Assembly: GCA_051418055.1 (NCBI GenBank)
Contig: JBPRGH010000085.1
Span: forward strand, 199,919 to 263,918
Direction: 5' to 3'
Length of the DNA stretch: 64,000 nt
Origin: JBPRGH01 sp051418055
GTDB lineage: Bacteria; Bacteroidota; Bacteroidia; Cytophagales; Cyclobacteriaceae
The notes beneath the pieces are model-generated. The model was not told the DNA's origin and ran no database searches. It worked only from the letters and a program-made list of their open reading frames with translations. The position numbers and the translations under genes are program-made. This document shows, in pieces, positions 18,154 through 26,561 of this stretch (within the stretch, counting starts at the first letter, position 1; every line of letters starts with the position of its first letter).

Positions 18154-20067
18154 TTTTATTTCAAAAGGACTGGCGGGCAAGCCTTCATTATTATAAAGAT
18201 TGGCAGCAGCAGGATTATCCGCCCAGGCATATCTTACCACAGTTGGATTCTGAACAGCTTTATTCCATACTTTAACATGGTTCTTATCAATAATCTCAGC
18301 ACTGGCCCACACAAAATTCTCACCATCATTGGAAATCGCAAAATGCTTAAGTTTAGAACTATCTTTTGCCTTTAACCCATTTGGGGCATTTTTAAATTCG
18401 ATAATAACTGCATTTTCATCAATAGATGCATTAACAGGGAGCGGGCTTAAAGCAACATCAGATTCATCATAGGCAACCTCTTTGGCTTCTAGAGCCAGAC
18501 GTTTGCCCACATCTTCTTTATTCAGCGGATGGATATCATTCCACTCCCCGAGATCTATCGTCACTGCCATTCCGGTATTTGGTACTGAAAGTGTCTTCAA
18601 TTGAGCTTGTCTCAATCTTGCCCAATTACTTTCTACTGGTTCTGATTTCTCTTCCAAAAAATTTGCCAGCTGCACATAAATGAATGGGAAATTATCTTGT
18701 TCCCACCTGTTCCTCCAGTTACTGATCATTGCCGGAAATCTTTCTTCATAGGCTACAGGGTCATAAACATTTGATTCCCCCTGGTACCAGATCACCCCTT
18801 TAATATCGTAATTTAACAAAGGTGCAATCATGGCATTAAATAATCCTCCGGGTTTCCAGCGTACGAATGTCTGGCTTTCCAGAGGATCAATAGTAGCGCC
18901 AATTTTATACTTCCATGTACCGGATAAATTGAGTGTATCTTTGCCTACGGCCAAAAAATAAGGTTTATCAGGGACAAATCCACCAACACCTTTTTGGTTG
19001 ATAACCCTTACTGTAATAGTGTTTTTACCTTCTTTTAAGATATCAGGATCAACAGAATATCGGCGTGGAGGATATTGATAGGTTATGGAACCCACAGGTT
19101 CACCATTAACATATGCAAAATCGTGATCGACTATACGGCCCAACCACAGGCTTGCTTCCTTTCCTGCAAATGAACTGGGAATATCTACCTCTTTTTTAAA
19201 CCATACTATACCATCGAAATCTTTAAGTGGTTCATTTTCCCAGTAGCCGGGAATTGTTATTTCGTTCCATTCATCAGTAGCTGTGGTAAGATGCCAGTTT
19301 TGCTGAATACCCTCATCTTTTTGGTGAAGATCACTATACCATTTATCTATGCGGTTCTTATCAGCTTCTTCAATACTTTGGATTAAACTGTCACTTTTGA
19401 AACGCTGAAGCTCTTCATAAGCATCAGGATATTCTTTTAAAGTTTCTTCACTCATCCAGGATTCAACAGGTGATCCTCCTAAAGAAGAATTTATTAAACC
19501 AATGGGTACTTCATATTCTTGATAAAGTTCTTTAGCAAAAAAGAAGGCAACGGCTGAGAAATCCAATAGGTTTTCTGGTGTCGCTGGCTTCCATTCACCA
19601 GAAGTAAAATCCTTTTGTTCACTTTTAAAATTATAAGTATCAGGAACAAGAAATTGCCTGATTTGAGTATTGTTAGTGCTGTTTATAATTTCCCGATACT
19701 TTTCTTTTACACGCTCCAGGGGCAGCTCCATATTTGACTGGCCCGAACAAACCCACACATCGCCAATTAATATATCTTGTACGATAACTCTGTTCTTTCC
19801 CTTTAAAGTCATTGTATAAGGGCCGCCAGCGTCTTGAGCAGGTAACTTAATGCTCCAGTTGCCATCCTTATCAGCCTTTGTTTTATAGGCACTTTCATTA
19901 AATGTTACAACAATATTTTCGCCTGCCGAAGCCCAGCCCCAAATATTTAATTCTGTATCCCTTTGGAGTACCATACCGTCGCTGATCAGCCGCGGCAAAT
20001 GGATCTGAGCCGATGCACAGGTAAATGAAAATGCAAAGAAAATTATTAGAAGTGCTTTAGATCTCAT
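18130..20067 (-). CDS. sialate O-acetylesterase/acetylxylan esterase-like SGNH enzyme (CE6/CE20 type)
   Basis: A 645-residue secreted esterase with signal peptide (to CASAQ). It has the SGNH block VWVCSGQSNMELPL with nucleophile Ser111, then IGLINSSLGGSPVESW, the inserted beta-sandwich (about 250-390) and GVIWYQGESN. EWNDIHPLNKEDVGKRLALEA carries the Asp-x-x-His pair. Close families remove O-acetyl groups from sialate or, in xylan loci, from acetylxylan. The neighbours make acetylxylan the better guess. It is the last gene of the minus-strand uxaC-kdgK-kdgA-dctPQM operon, 78 bases after dctM, so it may have some separate control. Confidence 0.85.
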   Translation of the reverse strand: MRSKALLIIFFAFSFTCASAQIHLPRLISDGMVLQRDTELNIWGWASAGENIVVTFNESAYKTKADKDGNWSIKLPAQDAGGPYTMTLKGKNRVIVQDILIGDVWVCSGQSNMELPLERVKEKYREIINSTNNTQIRQFLVPDTYNFKSEQKDFTSGEWKPATPENLLDFSAVAFFFAKELYQEYEVPIGLINSSLGGSPVESWMSEETLKEYPDAYEELQRFKSDSLIQSIEEADKNRIDKWYSDLHQKDEGIQQNWHLTTATDEWNEITIPGYWENEPLKDFDGIVWFKKEVDIPSSFAGKEASLWLGRIVDHDFAYVNGEPVGSITYQYPPRRYSVDPDILKEGKNTITVRVINQKGVGGFVPDKPYFLAVGKDTLNLSGTWKYKIGATIDPLESQTFVRWKPGGLFNAMIAPLLNYDIKGVIWYQGESNVYDPVAYEERFPAMISNWRNRWEQDNFPFIYVQLANFLEEKSEPVESNWARLRQAQLKTLSVPNTGMAVTIDLGEWNDIHPLNKEDVGKRLALEAKEVAYDESDVALSPLPVNASIDENAVIIEFKNAPNGLKAKDSSKLKHFAISNDGENFVWASAEIIDKNHVKVWNKAVQNPTVVRYAWADNPAAANLYNNEGLPASPFEIKINYRSDD

Positions 20068-20145
20068 AATAGGAACTCTTAGGTACAGTTAATTTAATTA
20101 ATTCAGGTCATTCAAATTCAGAAAACAAAACTGATTTTTCATTTA

Positions 20146-21441
20146 TTATTCAAATAATCCGGGCAGCCATAAACTAAGCTCCGGGATATAGGTGATTATT
20201 AGTAAGACTACAATCATTGCAATAAACATAGGTATTAAAGGTTTTATAACTTTTGCAATGCTAATACCAGCTACACTACAACCAATAAACAGGACCCCTC
20301 CAACTGGAGGAGTACATAATCCAATGCAAAGATTCATCACCATAATAATCCCAAAATGAACAGGGTCAACACCCAATTCTGTTACAACAGGAAGAAAAAT
20401 GGGGGTGAAAATCAACACTGCCGGGGTCATATCCATAAAGATCCCAACGAAAAGTAAAATAAGGTTGATGATGATCAGGATAACAAAAAGATTATCGCTG
20501 AGAGAAAGAAGTGAGGCAGTTATCTGTTGCGGTATATTGGCATAAGACATTACCCATGACATTCCCATAGAGGTACCAATAAGAAGCATGATAATGGAGG
20601 TCATAATAACTGTGCTAATCAGCACATCGGGAAGGTCTTTAACTTTCACCTGCCGGTAAACTACCATTGACAGGATCAATGTATATAAAACAGCTATTGC
20701 TGAAGCCTCCGTCGCTGTAAATATCCCTGCAACGATACCACCTATCACAATAAATAATAAAAATAGGCTTGGTAATGCATCTAAAAATTGACTAAAAACC
20801 ACTTTCAGAGGCGTTTTTTCTCCAATAGCATACTTTTTCTTATAAGCAATTACGCCGGCAACGAGCATAATTGAAAGACCTAAAATAAACCCTGGAATAT
20901 AACCGGCCAGGAATAATGCACTTATTGAAACACCTCCGCTTGCGAGGGAATAAACAATCAGGATATTACTCGGCGGAACAATAAGCCCAGTAGTTGCTGA
21001 GGTAATATTAACAGCAGCGCTAAATTGAGGAGAATAACCCTCCTTAACCATCCTCGGATGCATGATGCCCCCTATAGCAGAAGCAGCAGCTCCCGCAGAA
21101 CCTGAAATTGCTCCGAAAAACATGTTTGCGACTACATTAACATATGCCAGCCCTCCGGGAAAACTTCCGATCAATCCTTTAGCAAAGCTTATTAATCTAG
21201 TAGCAATACCCCCCCGGTTCATCAACTGTCCGGCTAAAATAAAAAACGGAATAGCTAACAGAGCAAAGCTATCCAGGCCTGTTGCTATTCTTTGTGCCAG
21301 GGTTGTAAAAGCTGCCTCCGGAGCGATGCTAACCAACATTGTCAGGATTACAGAAATACCGATAGAATAAGCAATAGGTACTCCTATAGCAAGCAGCCCG
21401 ATAAAACTTATAACCAATACAACAATTTCTAAATATTCCAT
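20146..21441 (-). CDS. dctM: TRAP transporter large permease subunit (DctM family)
   Basis: A 431-residue, very hydrophobic inner-membrane protein with about 12 membrane segments and the DctM pattern (GSAGAAASAIGGIMHPRMVKEGY, VPPSNILIVYSLASGGVSI, LCTPPVGGVLFIG). It is the Na+-coupled channel of a TRAP importer. Its partners DctQ (5 bases upstream) and DctP precede it in the operon. Upstream genes encode glucuronate isomerase, KDG kinase and KDPG aldolase, so the cargo is probably a hexuronate released by GH67. TRAP systems move free acids with carboxylates, which fits. Confidence 0.95.
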   Translation of the reverse strand: MEYLEIVVLVISFIGLLAIGVPIAYSIGISVILTMLVSIAPEAAFTTLAQRIATGLDSFALLAIPFFILAGQLMNRGGIATRLISFAKGLIGSFPGGLAYVNVVANMFFGAISGSAGAAASAIGGIMHPRMVKEGYSPQFSAAVNITSATTGLIVPPSNILIVYSLASGGVSISALFLAGYIPGFILGLSIMLVAGVIAYKKKYAIGEKTPLKVVFSQFLDALPSLFLLFIVIGGIVAGIFTATEASAIAVLYTLILSMVVYRQVKVKDLPDVLISTVIMTSIIMLLIGTSMGMSWVMSYANIPQQITASLLSLSDNLFVILIIINLILLFVGIFMDMTPAVLIFTPIFLPVVTELGVDPVHFGIIMVMNLCIGLCTPPVGGVLFIGCSVAGISIAKVIKPLIPMFIAMIVVLLIITYIPELSLWLPGLFE

Positions 21442-21446
21442 TCTAA

Positions 21447-21944
21447 TTAATCGATCATTTGCTCTCCCTGTTCATGATAGGTTTTTGGGGGAATAAATAA
21501 ATTATCTATACTGTAGTAGATTATAAGTAATCCACTTAAGGGAATTACTGAATATATATATGCCAGTGGTAAGCCTAAAGCTGCTGATGACTGTTCGAGA
21601 ATATAGGTGATATATACGAGATTAACGCCACCCCAAACCATTACAAAAACAGAGAATAACGCAACCAGAATATTAATGATCACATTTAAATATTTCTCAT
21701 TTTTACCGGTTAATCGCGAAGGTAAAAGATCAATTGCCAGGTGAAGTTTCTTGCCTGTTACATAGCTGGCACCTAAAAGTCCTACCCAAATAAGTAAAAA
21801 TCTTGCCAGCTCATCAGTAAAAGAGCTTGGGGATAAAAATATATATCTTGATGCCACCTGCCATAATACGTTTATTACCATAAGGCCCATTATACCAACA
21901 AGAGTAACATATAACGCACTGTCAATAAGTTTGCGAATAGCCAC
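21447..21944 (-). CDS. dctQ: TRAP transporter small permease subunit (DctQ family)
   Basis: A 165-residue protein with four predicted membrane helices and DctQ features (WQVASRYIFLSPSSFTDELARFLLIWVGLLGASYV, KKLHLAIDLLP). It forms the membrane complex with DctM and passes substrate from the DctP binding protein. Its start overlaps the dctP stop by one base, and dctM follows after 5 bases, so translation is coupled. Confidence 0.93.
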   Translation of the reverse strand: MAIRKLIDSALYVTLVGIMGLMVINVLWQVASRYIFLSPSSFTDELARFLLIWVGLLGASYVTGKKLHLAIDLLPSRLTGKNEKYLNVIINILVALFSVFVMVWGGVNLVYITYILEQSSAALGLPLAYIYSVIPLSGLLIIYYSIDNLFIPPKTYHEQGEQMID

Positions 21945-22981
21945 TATATCTCCGGATTTATTGTATCATAATTATCTTCAGTATTTCCAGATGCTTTTAT
22001 TTCCCTGATCAGTTTGTAAACCTCAGGTTCATTTTTGTAGCTTTCATATAGAGGTTCTACTAATGCTGCAAATGGTTTTTTATCAGGATAAATAACCTGA
22101 ACTCCAGCTTTTTTTACTACCTGAAGCGCTTTTTGCTCAGCTTCTTTCCAAAGTTTTCTTTCTACCACCTCAGATTCATCGGCCGCTGACTGAAGCCATT
22201 GTTGTTCCTCCTCAGATAAATTATCCCAGATCTTAGTGCTAATAAGCAGAATGTCAGGCACCATGGTATGTTCATTTAAAGAATAGAATTTAGCTACTTC
22301 ATAGTGACGAGATGTATAAAAAGAAGGTGGATTGTTTTCTGCCCCATCAACCACTCCCTGTTGCAGGGCGGTATATAATTCTCCCCATGAAATAGGAGTT
22401 GGGGACCCTCCAAAAGCTTTTATCATATTCATTGACGTAGGGCTCGGCTGAACCCTGATTTGCAATCCTTTAAGATCTTCCGGCTTCAAAATCGGTTTAT
22501 TAACACTATAGAAACTTCTGCTTCCGGCATCATAATACGCAAGGCCTTTTAGCCAATATTTTGAACCTTGGTCAAGCATTTCCTCGCCGATTTTGCCATC
22601 GAGAATTTTATAATAATGTTCCTGCCCGTTAAAAATATAAGGAAGGCTATAGACCTTAAAATTAGGGGCAAAGCTTTCCATAACGGAAGCAGAAACTTTT
22701 GTCATGGCCATACTGCCGATCTGGAGCAACTCAATGCTTTCACGCTCACTACCCAGCTGTCCATTGGGATAAATTTTTACAGTAAGTTTTCCTCCGGAAT
22801 TTTTCACTACACTTTCTGCCATAAACTCCATTGCCTTATGTACCGGATGCGTAACCTCCATACTATGGGCAAGCTTTATCTCTTTATGCCTTTTTTCATT
22901 ACAGGCACCAGATAGCAATAAGCTGAGAAATATTCCGATTATAAAAGGTCTACTAATTAAATTTTTAATGCTTTTCTTCAC
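21944..22981 (-). CDS. dctP: TRAP transporter substrate-binding lipoprotein (DctP family)
   Basis: A 345-residue periplasmic binding protein. Lipobox LSGAC (Cys27) predicts a lipid anchor rather than a free protein. The DctP fold is seen in KLAHSMEVTHPVHKAMEFMAE, YPNGQLGSERESIELLQIG, LKGLQIRVQPSPT (the conserved Arg that clamps the substrate carboxylate), WGELYTALQQGVVDGAENNP and HTMVPDILLIS. Genomic context points to glucuronate or a related uronate as ligand. It starts one base after the KDPG aldolase stop. Confidence 0.94.
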   Translation of the reverse strand: MKKSIKNLISRPFIIGIFLSLLLSGACNEKRHKEIKLAHSMEVTHPVHKAMEFMAESVVKNSGGKLTVKIYPNGQLGSERESIELLQIGSMAMTKVSASVMESFAPNFKVYSLPYIFNGQEHYYKILDGKIGEEMLDQGSKYWLKGLAYYDAGSRSFYSVNKPILKPEDLKGLQIRVQPSPTSMNMIKAFGGSPTPISWGELYTALQQGVVDGAENNPPSFYTSRHYEVAKFYSLNEHTMVPDILLISTKIWDNLSEEEQQWLQSAADESEVVERKLWKEAEQKALQVVKKAGVQVIYPDKKPFAALVEPLYESYKNEPEVYKLIREIKASGNTEDNYDTINPEI

Positions 22982-22982
22982 C

Positions 22983-23660
22983 TTATGCCTTTCCTCTTAC
23001 CTTCTTAACTAATGCTATGGCTTCTTTTACTTTTTGAGAGAGGGTAGAATAATTTTGTGATGCCAACAGTTCTTTTGTGATCAGCTGAGAACCCAAACCA
23101 ACACAATGCACACCAGCCTTAAACCAGGCACTTAATTCCTCTTTATTTGGCTCGACACCTCCTGTGGGCATAATACTTGTCCAGGGGCATGGACCTTTTA
23201 GAGCAGAGACAAAATCAGGCCCTCCAGCCTGCATGGCCGGAAATATTTTTACAACTTCAGCTCCTAATTCTTCCGCTTTTGAAATTTCCGTAACTGTTCC
23301 GCATCCTGGTAGCCAGGCAATTTTTCTTCTGTTACAGATGATAGCCACATCCTCTTTAAGTACAGGTGAAACAATAAAATTTGCACCGCATTGAATAAAA
23401 AGCGCAGCGGTTGAACCATCTATAATGGATCCAGCGCCGATTATCATTTCAGGAAGCTCCTTTTCAGCATATTTTACCAGTTCAGTGAATATCTCATGAG
23501 CAAAATCGCCGCGATTAGTAAATTCAAAAACTCTGATCCCTCCGCTATAACAGGCTTTTAAAACTTGTTTGCAAACCTCAGGATCAGCATGATAAAAAAC
23601 CGGCACTATACCTGTTTCCTTCATTTTCAATACTACATCTATTCTGCTGAATTTTGCCAT
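22983..23660 (-). CDS. eda: 2-dehydro-3-deoxy-phosphogluconate (KDPG) aldolase
   Basis: A 225-residue class I aldolase of the KDPG/KHG family. It cleaves KDPG to pyruvate and glyceraldehyde-3-phosphate. Visible features are VFEFTNRGDFAHEIF with the general acid/base Glu region, GAGSI, WLPGCGTVTEI, and the Schiff-base Lys in EVVKIFPAMQ. IMPTGGVEP is the phosphate-binding loop. It lies 7 bases after KDG kinase and directly before dctP in the uronate operon, and it completes the glucuronate branch. Confidence 0.95.
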   Translation of the reverse strand: MAKFSRIDVVLKMKETGIVPVFYHADPEVCKQVLKACYSGGIRVFEFTNRGDFAHEIFTELVKYAEKELPEMIIGAGSIIDGSTAALFIQCGANFIVSPVLKEDVAIICNRRKIAWLPGCGTVTEISKAEELGAEVVKIFPAMQAGGPDFVSALKGPCPWTSIMPTGGVEPNKEELSAWFKAGVHCVGLGSQLITKELLASQNYSTLSQKVKEAIALVKKVRGKA

Positions 23661-23667
23661 AATATTT

Positions 23668-24678
23668 TTATCTGATTAACCTTCCGGAAATTTCCCCACT
23701 TAAGATATGCTCTACCTCATCGACAGTGGCCAAATTAGCATCACCTTCTATTGTATGTTTTAATACAGATGCTGCAACTGCGAAATTTAGCGCCTTTTGA
23801 TCATCCATATTCATCAGTTGACCATAAATAAAACCGGCCATAAAAGCATCACCACCTCCAATGCGATCCACAATAGGATTTATATCATATGTTGCTGTTT
23901 TTATTAATTTCTCACCATCATATAAAAGCCCCATCAGTTTGTTATGTGAAGCACTTACTGAGGTGCGATTTGTATTGATTATCTTTTTTATACCTGAAAA
24001 TCTCTCCATAATTTGCCTGGAGACAGAAATTTCAGGATCATAATCTCCTGAATTTGGTTTTATATTAAGAATATTGAAAGCATCTTCATGCCCTGCTACA
24101 ATAATATCACAGCTTTCTATCAGTTCGGGCATTACCTCCGAGGCTTTTTTACCATACTGCCAAAGGTTTCTCCTGTAATTAATATCAGCAGAAATCATTA
24201 AGCCTTTAGCTCTGGCCACTTCTATTGCTTTTCTACAACAGTCAGCTGCCCCTAGTGAGATTGCAGGTGTTATGCCTGTCCAGTGAAACCAGTCAGCACC
24301 TTCAAAAATTCCTTCCCAGTCGAACATTTGGGGATCTAATGTGGCGAATGATGAATCAGCTCGGTCAAAGATAATCCTGCCAGGCCTCACGCTGCATCCC
24401 ATTTCCAGAAAATAAAGGCCTATACGATCACCACCATAAAGTATATTATCAGTTGTCACACCGAATTTTCTCAAAAAAGCAGTAGCGGCCTTACCTAAAT
24501 CATTATCAGGGAACCGGGTAACGTGAGCGGACTTCAAACCAAATTGAGCCAGAGAAACAGCAACATTAGCTTCGCCACCTCCATAGGTAGCATTAAAAAC
24601 TTCAGATTGAGTAAAACGTGCATGCCCAGGTGTGGAAAGGCGAAGCATGATCTCACCAAATGTTATGACCTTTTTCAT
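23668..24678 (-). CDS. kdgK: 2-dehydro-3-deoxygluconokinase (PfkB family sugar kinase)
   Basis: A 336-residue ribokinase/PfkB-family kinase that phosphorylates KDG to KDPG. The N-terminal GEIMLRLSTPGHARFTQ and YGGGEANVAVSLAQFG are the substrate-binding signatures. DRIGGGDAFMAGFIYG holds the anion hole and catalytic Asp near the C-terminus. The position between uxaC (1-base overlap with its stop) and the aldolase supports KDG over other sugars. Confidence 0.92.
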   Translation of the reverse strand: MKKVITFGEIMLRLSTPGHARFTQSEVFNATYGGGEANVAVSLAQFGLKSAHVTRFPDNDLGKAATAFLRKFGVTTDNILYGGDRIGLYFLEMGCSVRPGRIIFDRADSSFATLDPQMFDWEGIFEGADWFHWTGITPAISLGAADCCRKAIEVARAKGLMISADINYRRNLWQYGKKASEVMPELIESCDIIVAGHEDAFNILNIKPNSGDYDPEISVSRQIMERFSGIKKIINTNRTSVSASHNKLMGLLYDGEKLIKTATYDINPIVDRIGGGDAFMAGFIYGQLMNMDDQKALNFAVAASVLKHTIEGDANLATVDEVEHILSGEISGRLIR

Positions 24679-26117
24679 TAAAAGCGGAAATATTCTTTTG
24701 CATTATTATAGCTGATGTTTTCAACCATTTTGCCTATCCAGTCCATTTCGCTAGCTGGTAATTCCCCATTTTCTACATCATTTCCAATTAAGTTACATAA
24801 TATTCTTCTGAAATATTCATGACGCGGGTAGGAGAGAAAGCTCCTGGAATCTGTCAGCATTCCGATAAAACGACTCAATAATCCCATATTGGAAAGAGCA
24901 TTCATTTGTTTTTCCATACCATCTTTTTGATCAAGGAACCACCAGGCCGACCCATACTGGATTTTACCCGGAGTTGAGCCATCATTAAAGTTACCCACCA
25001 TTGTGGCAAATATCTCATTATCAGCGGGATTTAAATTATAAAGAATAGTTTTAGCGAGCTGGTCGGAATTATCCAGTTTATCAAGAAATTTTGCCAGTGG
25101 GCGTGCCGTTTGAAAATCGCCAATTGAATCAAAACCTGTATCCGGACCTAGTTCTCGCATCATCCGGGAGTTATTATTACGTAATGCGCCTAAATGAAAT
25201 TGTTGTGCCCAGCCCTTCTCATGATTCATTATTGCCAGATCAATTAAAACAGCAGATTTATATTTTAAAACCTCCTCTTTATTAAGCGAATTTTTATTTA
25301 ATGCTTTTTCAAAAATTAATTTTATTTCCGCCTCTGAATAATCTTCCGCATATATTACCTCAAGTCCGTTATCGGAAAGTCGGCAGCCATTTTCATGAAA
25401 GAAATCGTGCCGTTCTTTAACTGCAGTAATAAGATCAGTATAAGAAGTAATTGAAATGCCGGAAGCTTCTTCCAGTTTTTGTAAATACGGTAAGAAAATT
25501 GATTCCTCTTCAATACATAAAATATTATCAGGACGGAAAGTAGGAAGGACTTTTATTTCAAAACCCTCTTTTTTAAGCTTTATATGATGCTTCAATGAAT
25601 CTACTGGGTCATCAGTAGTGCATATGATCTCGACGTTCATCTGCCTGAGAATATTACGAACGCTAAATTCCTCAGTTTGAAGCATGGTCGAGCATAAGTC
25701 GTAAATTTCGCGGGCAGTTTTGCCATTCAAGATCTTTTCTATTCCAAAATAATTCTTAAGCTCCATATGGGTCCAGTGGTAGAGAGGGTTCCTCATAGTA
25801 TTGGGAACTGTTTCTGCCCATTTTTGAAATTTCTCATAGTCACTGGCATCTCCAGTACAATATTTTTCAGAAACACCATTAGCACGCATTGCTCTCCACT
25901 TGTAATGATCGCCATTCAACCAGATCTGGGTTAGGTTTTTAAAGTTCTTATCCGCGGCTATATCCTTTGTTGGAAGGTGACAGTGATAATCAATAACAGG
26001 CATTTTTGAAGCATGCTCATGATACAGAAATTTTGCTGTTTCTGTTTTTAGTAGAAAATCTTCATTAAGAAAAGTTTTTACTTTCTGTATAGTTTTTGAA
26101 TGACTGATTTCTTTCAT
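24678..26117 (-). CDS. uxaC: glucuronate isomerase
   Basis: A metal-dependent isomerase of the amidohydrolase superfamily that converts D-glucuronate to D-fructuronate (and galacturonate to tagaturonate). The family start pattern FLNEDFLLKTETAKFLYHEHA is followed by PVIDYHCHLPTKDIA, the metal HxH. Further family blocks are WLNGDHYKWRAMRANGV, HWTHMELKNYFGI, CTTDDPVDSL, LGALRNNNSRM and GSAWWFLDQKDGM. The open frame extends to 26168, but the extra 17 residues are not family-like. I therefore prefer Met at 26117 (479 residues). It is the first gene of the minus-strand uronate operon, divergent from xylB, with a LacI-type operator in the shared spacer. Confidence 0.95.
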   Translation of the reverse strand: MKEISHSKTIQKVKTFLNEDFLLKTETAKFLYHEHASKMPVIDYHCHLPTKDIAADKNFKNLTQIWLNGDHYKWRAMRANGVSEKYCTGDASDYEKFQKWAETVPNTMRNPLYHWTHMELKNYFGIEKILNGKTAREIYDLCSTMLQTEEFSVRNILRQMNVEIICTTDDPVDSLKHHIKLKKEGFEIKVLPTFRPDNILCIEEESIFLPYLQKLEEASGISITSYTDLITAVKERHDFFHENGCRLSDNGLEVIYAEDYSEAEIKLIFEKALNKNSLNKEEVLKYKSAVLIDLAIMNHEKGWAQQFHLGALRNNNSRMMRELGPDTGFDSIGDFQTARPLAKFLDKLDNSDQLAKTILYNLNPADNEIFATMVGNFNDGSTPGKIQYGSAWWFLDQKDGMEKQMNALSNMGLLSRFIGMLTDSRSFLSYPRHEYFRRILCNLIGNDVENGELPASEMDWIGKMVENISYNNAKEYFRF

Positions 26118-26168
26118 TATGTTGAATTGGTTTTCCCAAAGCAGATTCATCGACCTCAGAATATCCAT

Positions 26169-26561
26169 TTCCTAAAGTTAAAAAATGTATGCAATTTGTT
26201 CTCATTGTATAAGCCCGGATAACCATATAAAATAATGGTGTAATGTAACTTTCTAGCGGGTTATTTGTGCATTATTCATCTTCTCTTTAAGAGGGGTAAG
26301 TGAAAATACTCAGATTACTAATATTCGTTTATGAAGAGGTAGCTAGTAATCAGCCTGTTAATGATGATATATTTTACATTAGTTACTACAGGCCTTTTCA
26401 CTATTTAATTCTGCTAATAAATTTTTCCTTAGACGATTATTTTAAAAAAATTTTAATTCTTCAAATATCATAAGTATTATTGGTGAGTGAAACCGATTGC
26501 ATAAATTATTTCAATAGGTTTGATTCTTTTATAACAGATATAACAATAATATTTTATTTAT
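26169..26561. promoter_or_regulatory. divergent promoter region uxaC / xylB
   Basis: A 393-base AT-rich spacer that must contain promoters for the uronate operon (leftward) and the xylose operon (rightward). It holds the LacI-type operator at 26488 and an 8-bp inverted repeat, GATTACTA at 26313 and TAGTAATC at 26344, of unknown role. No ORF or RNA gene was recognised. Confidence 0.6.
26488..26501. promoter_or_regulatory. LacI-type operator palindrome (copy 2)
   Basis: TGAAACCGATTGCA matches the reverse complement of the 13331 site (TGCAACCGATTGCA) at 13 of 14 bases. It lies 61 bases before the xylB start and is positioned to control both divergent operons. Confidence 0.7.

Noticed and set aside
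26118..26168. Upstream ATG for uxaC
   Set aside because: The additional 17 residues lie before the conserved family start and have no family character.
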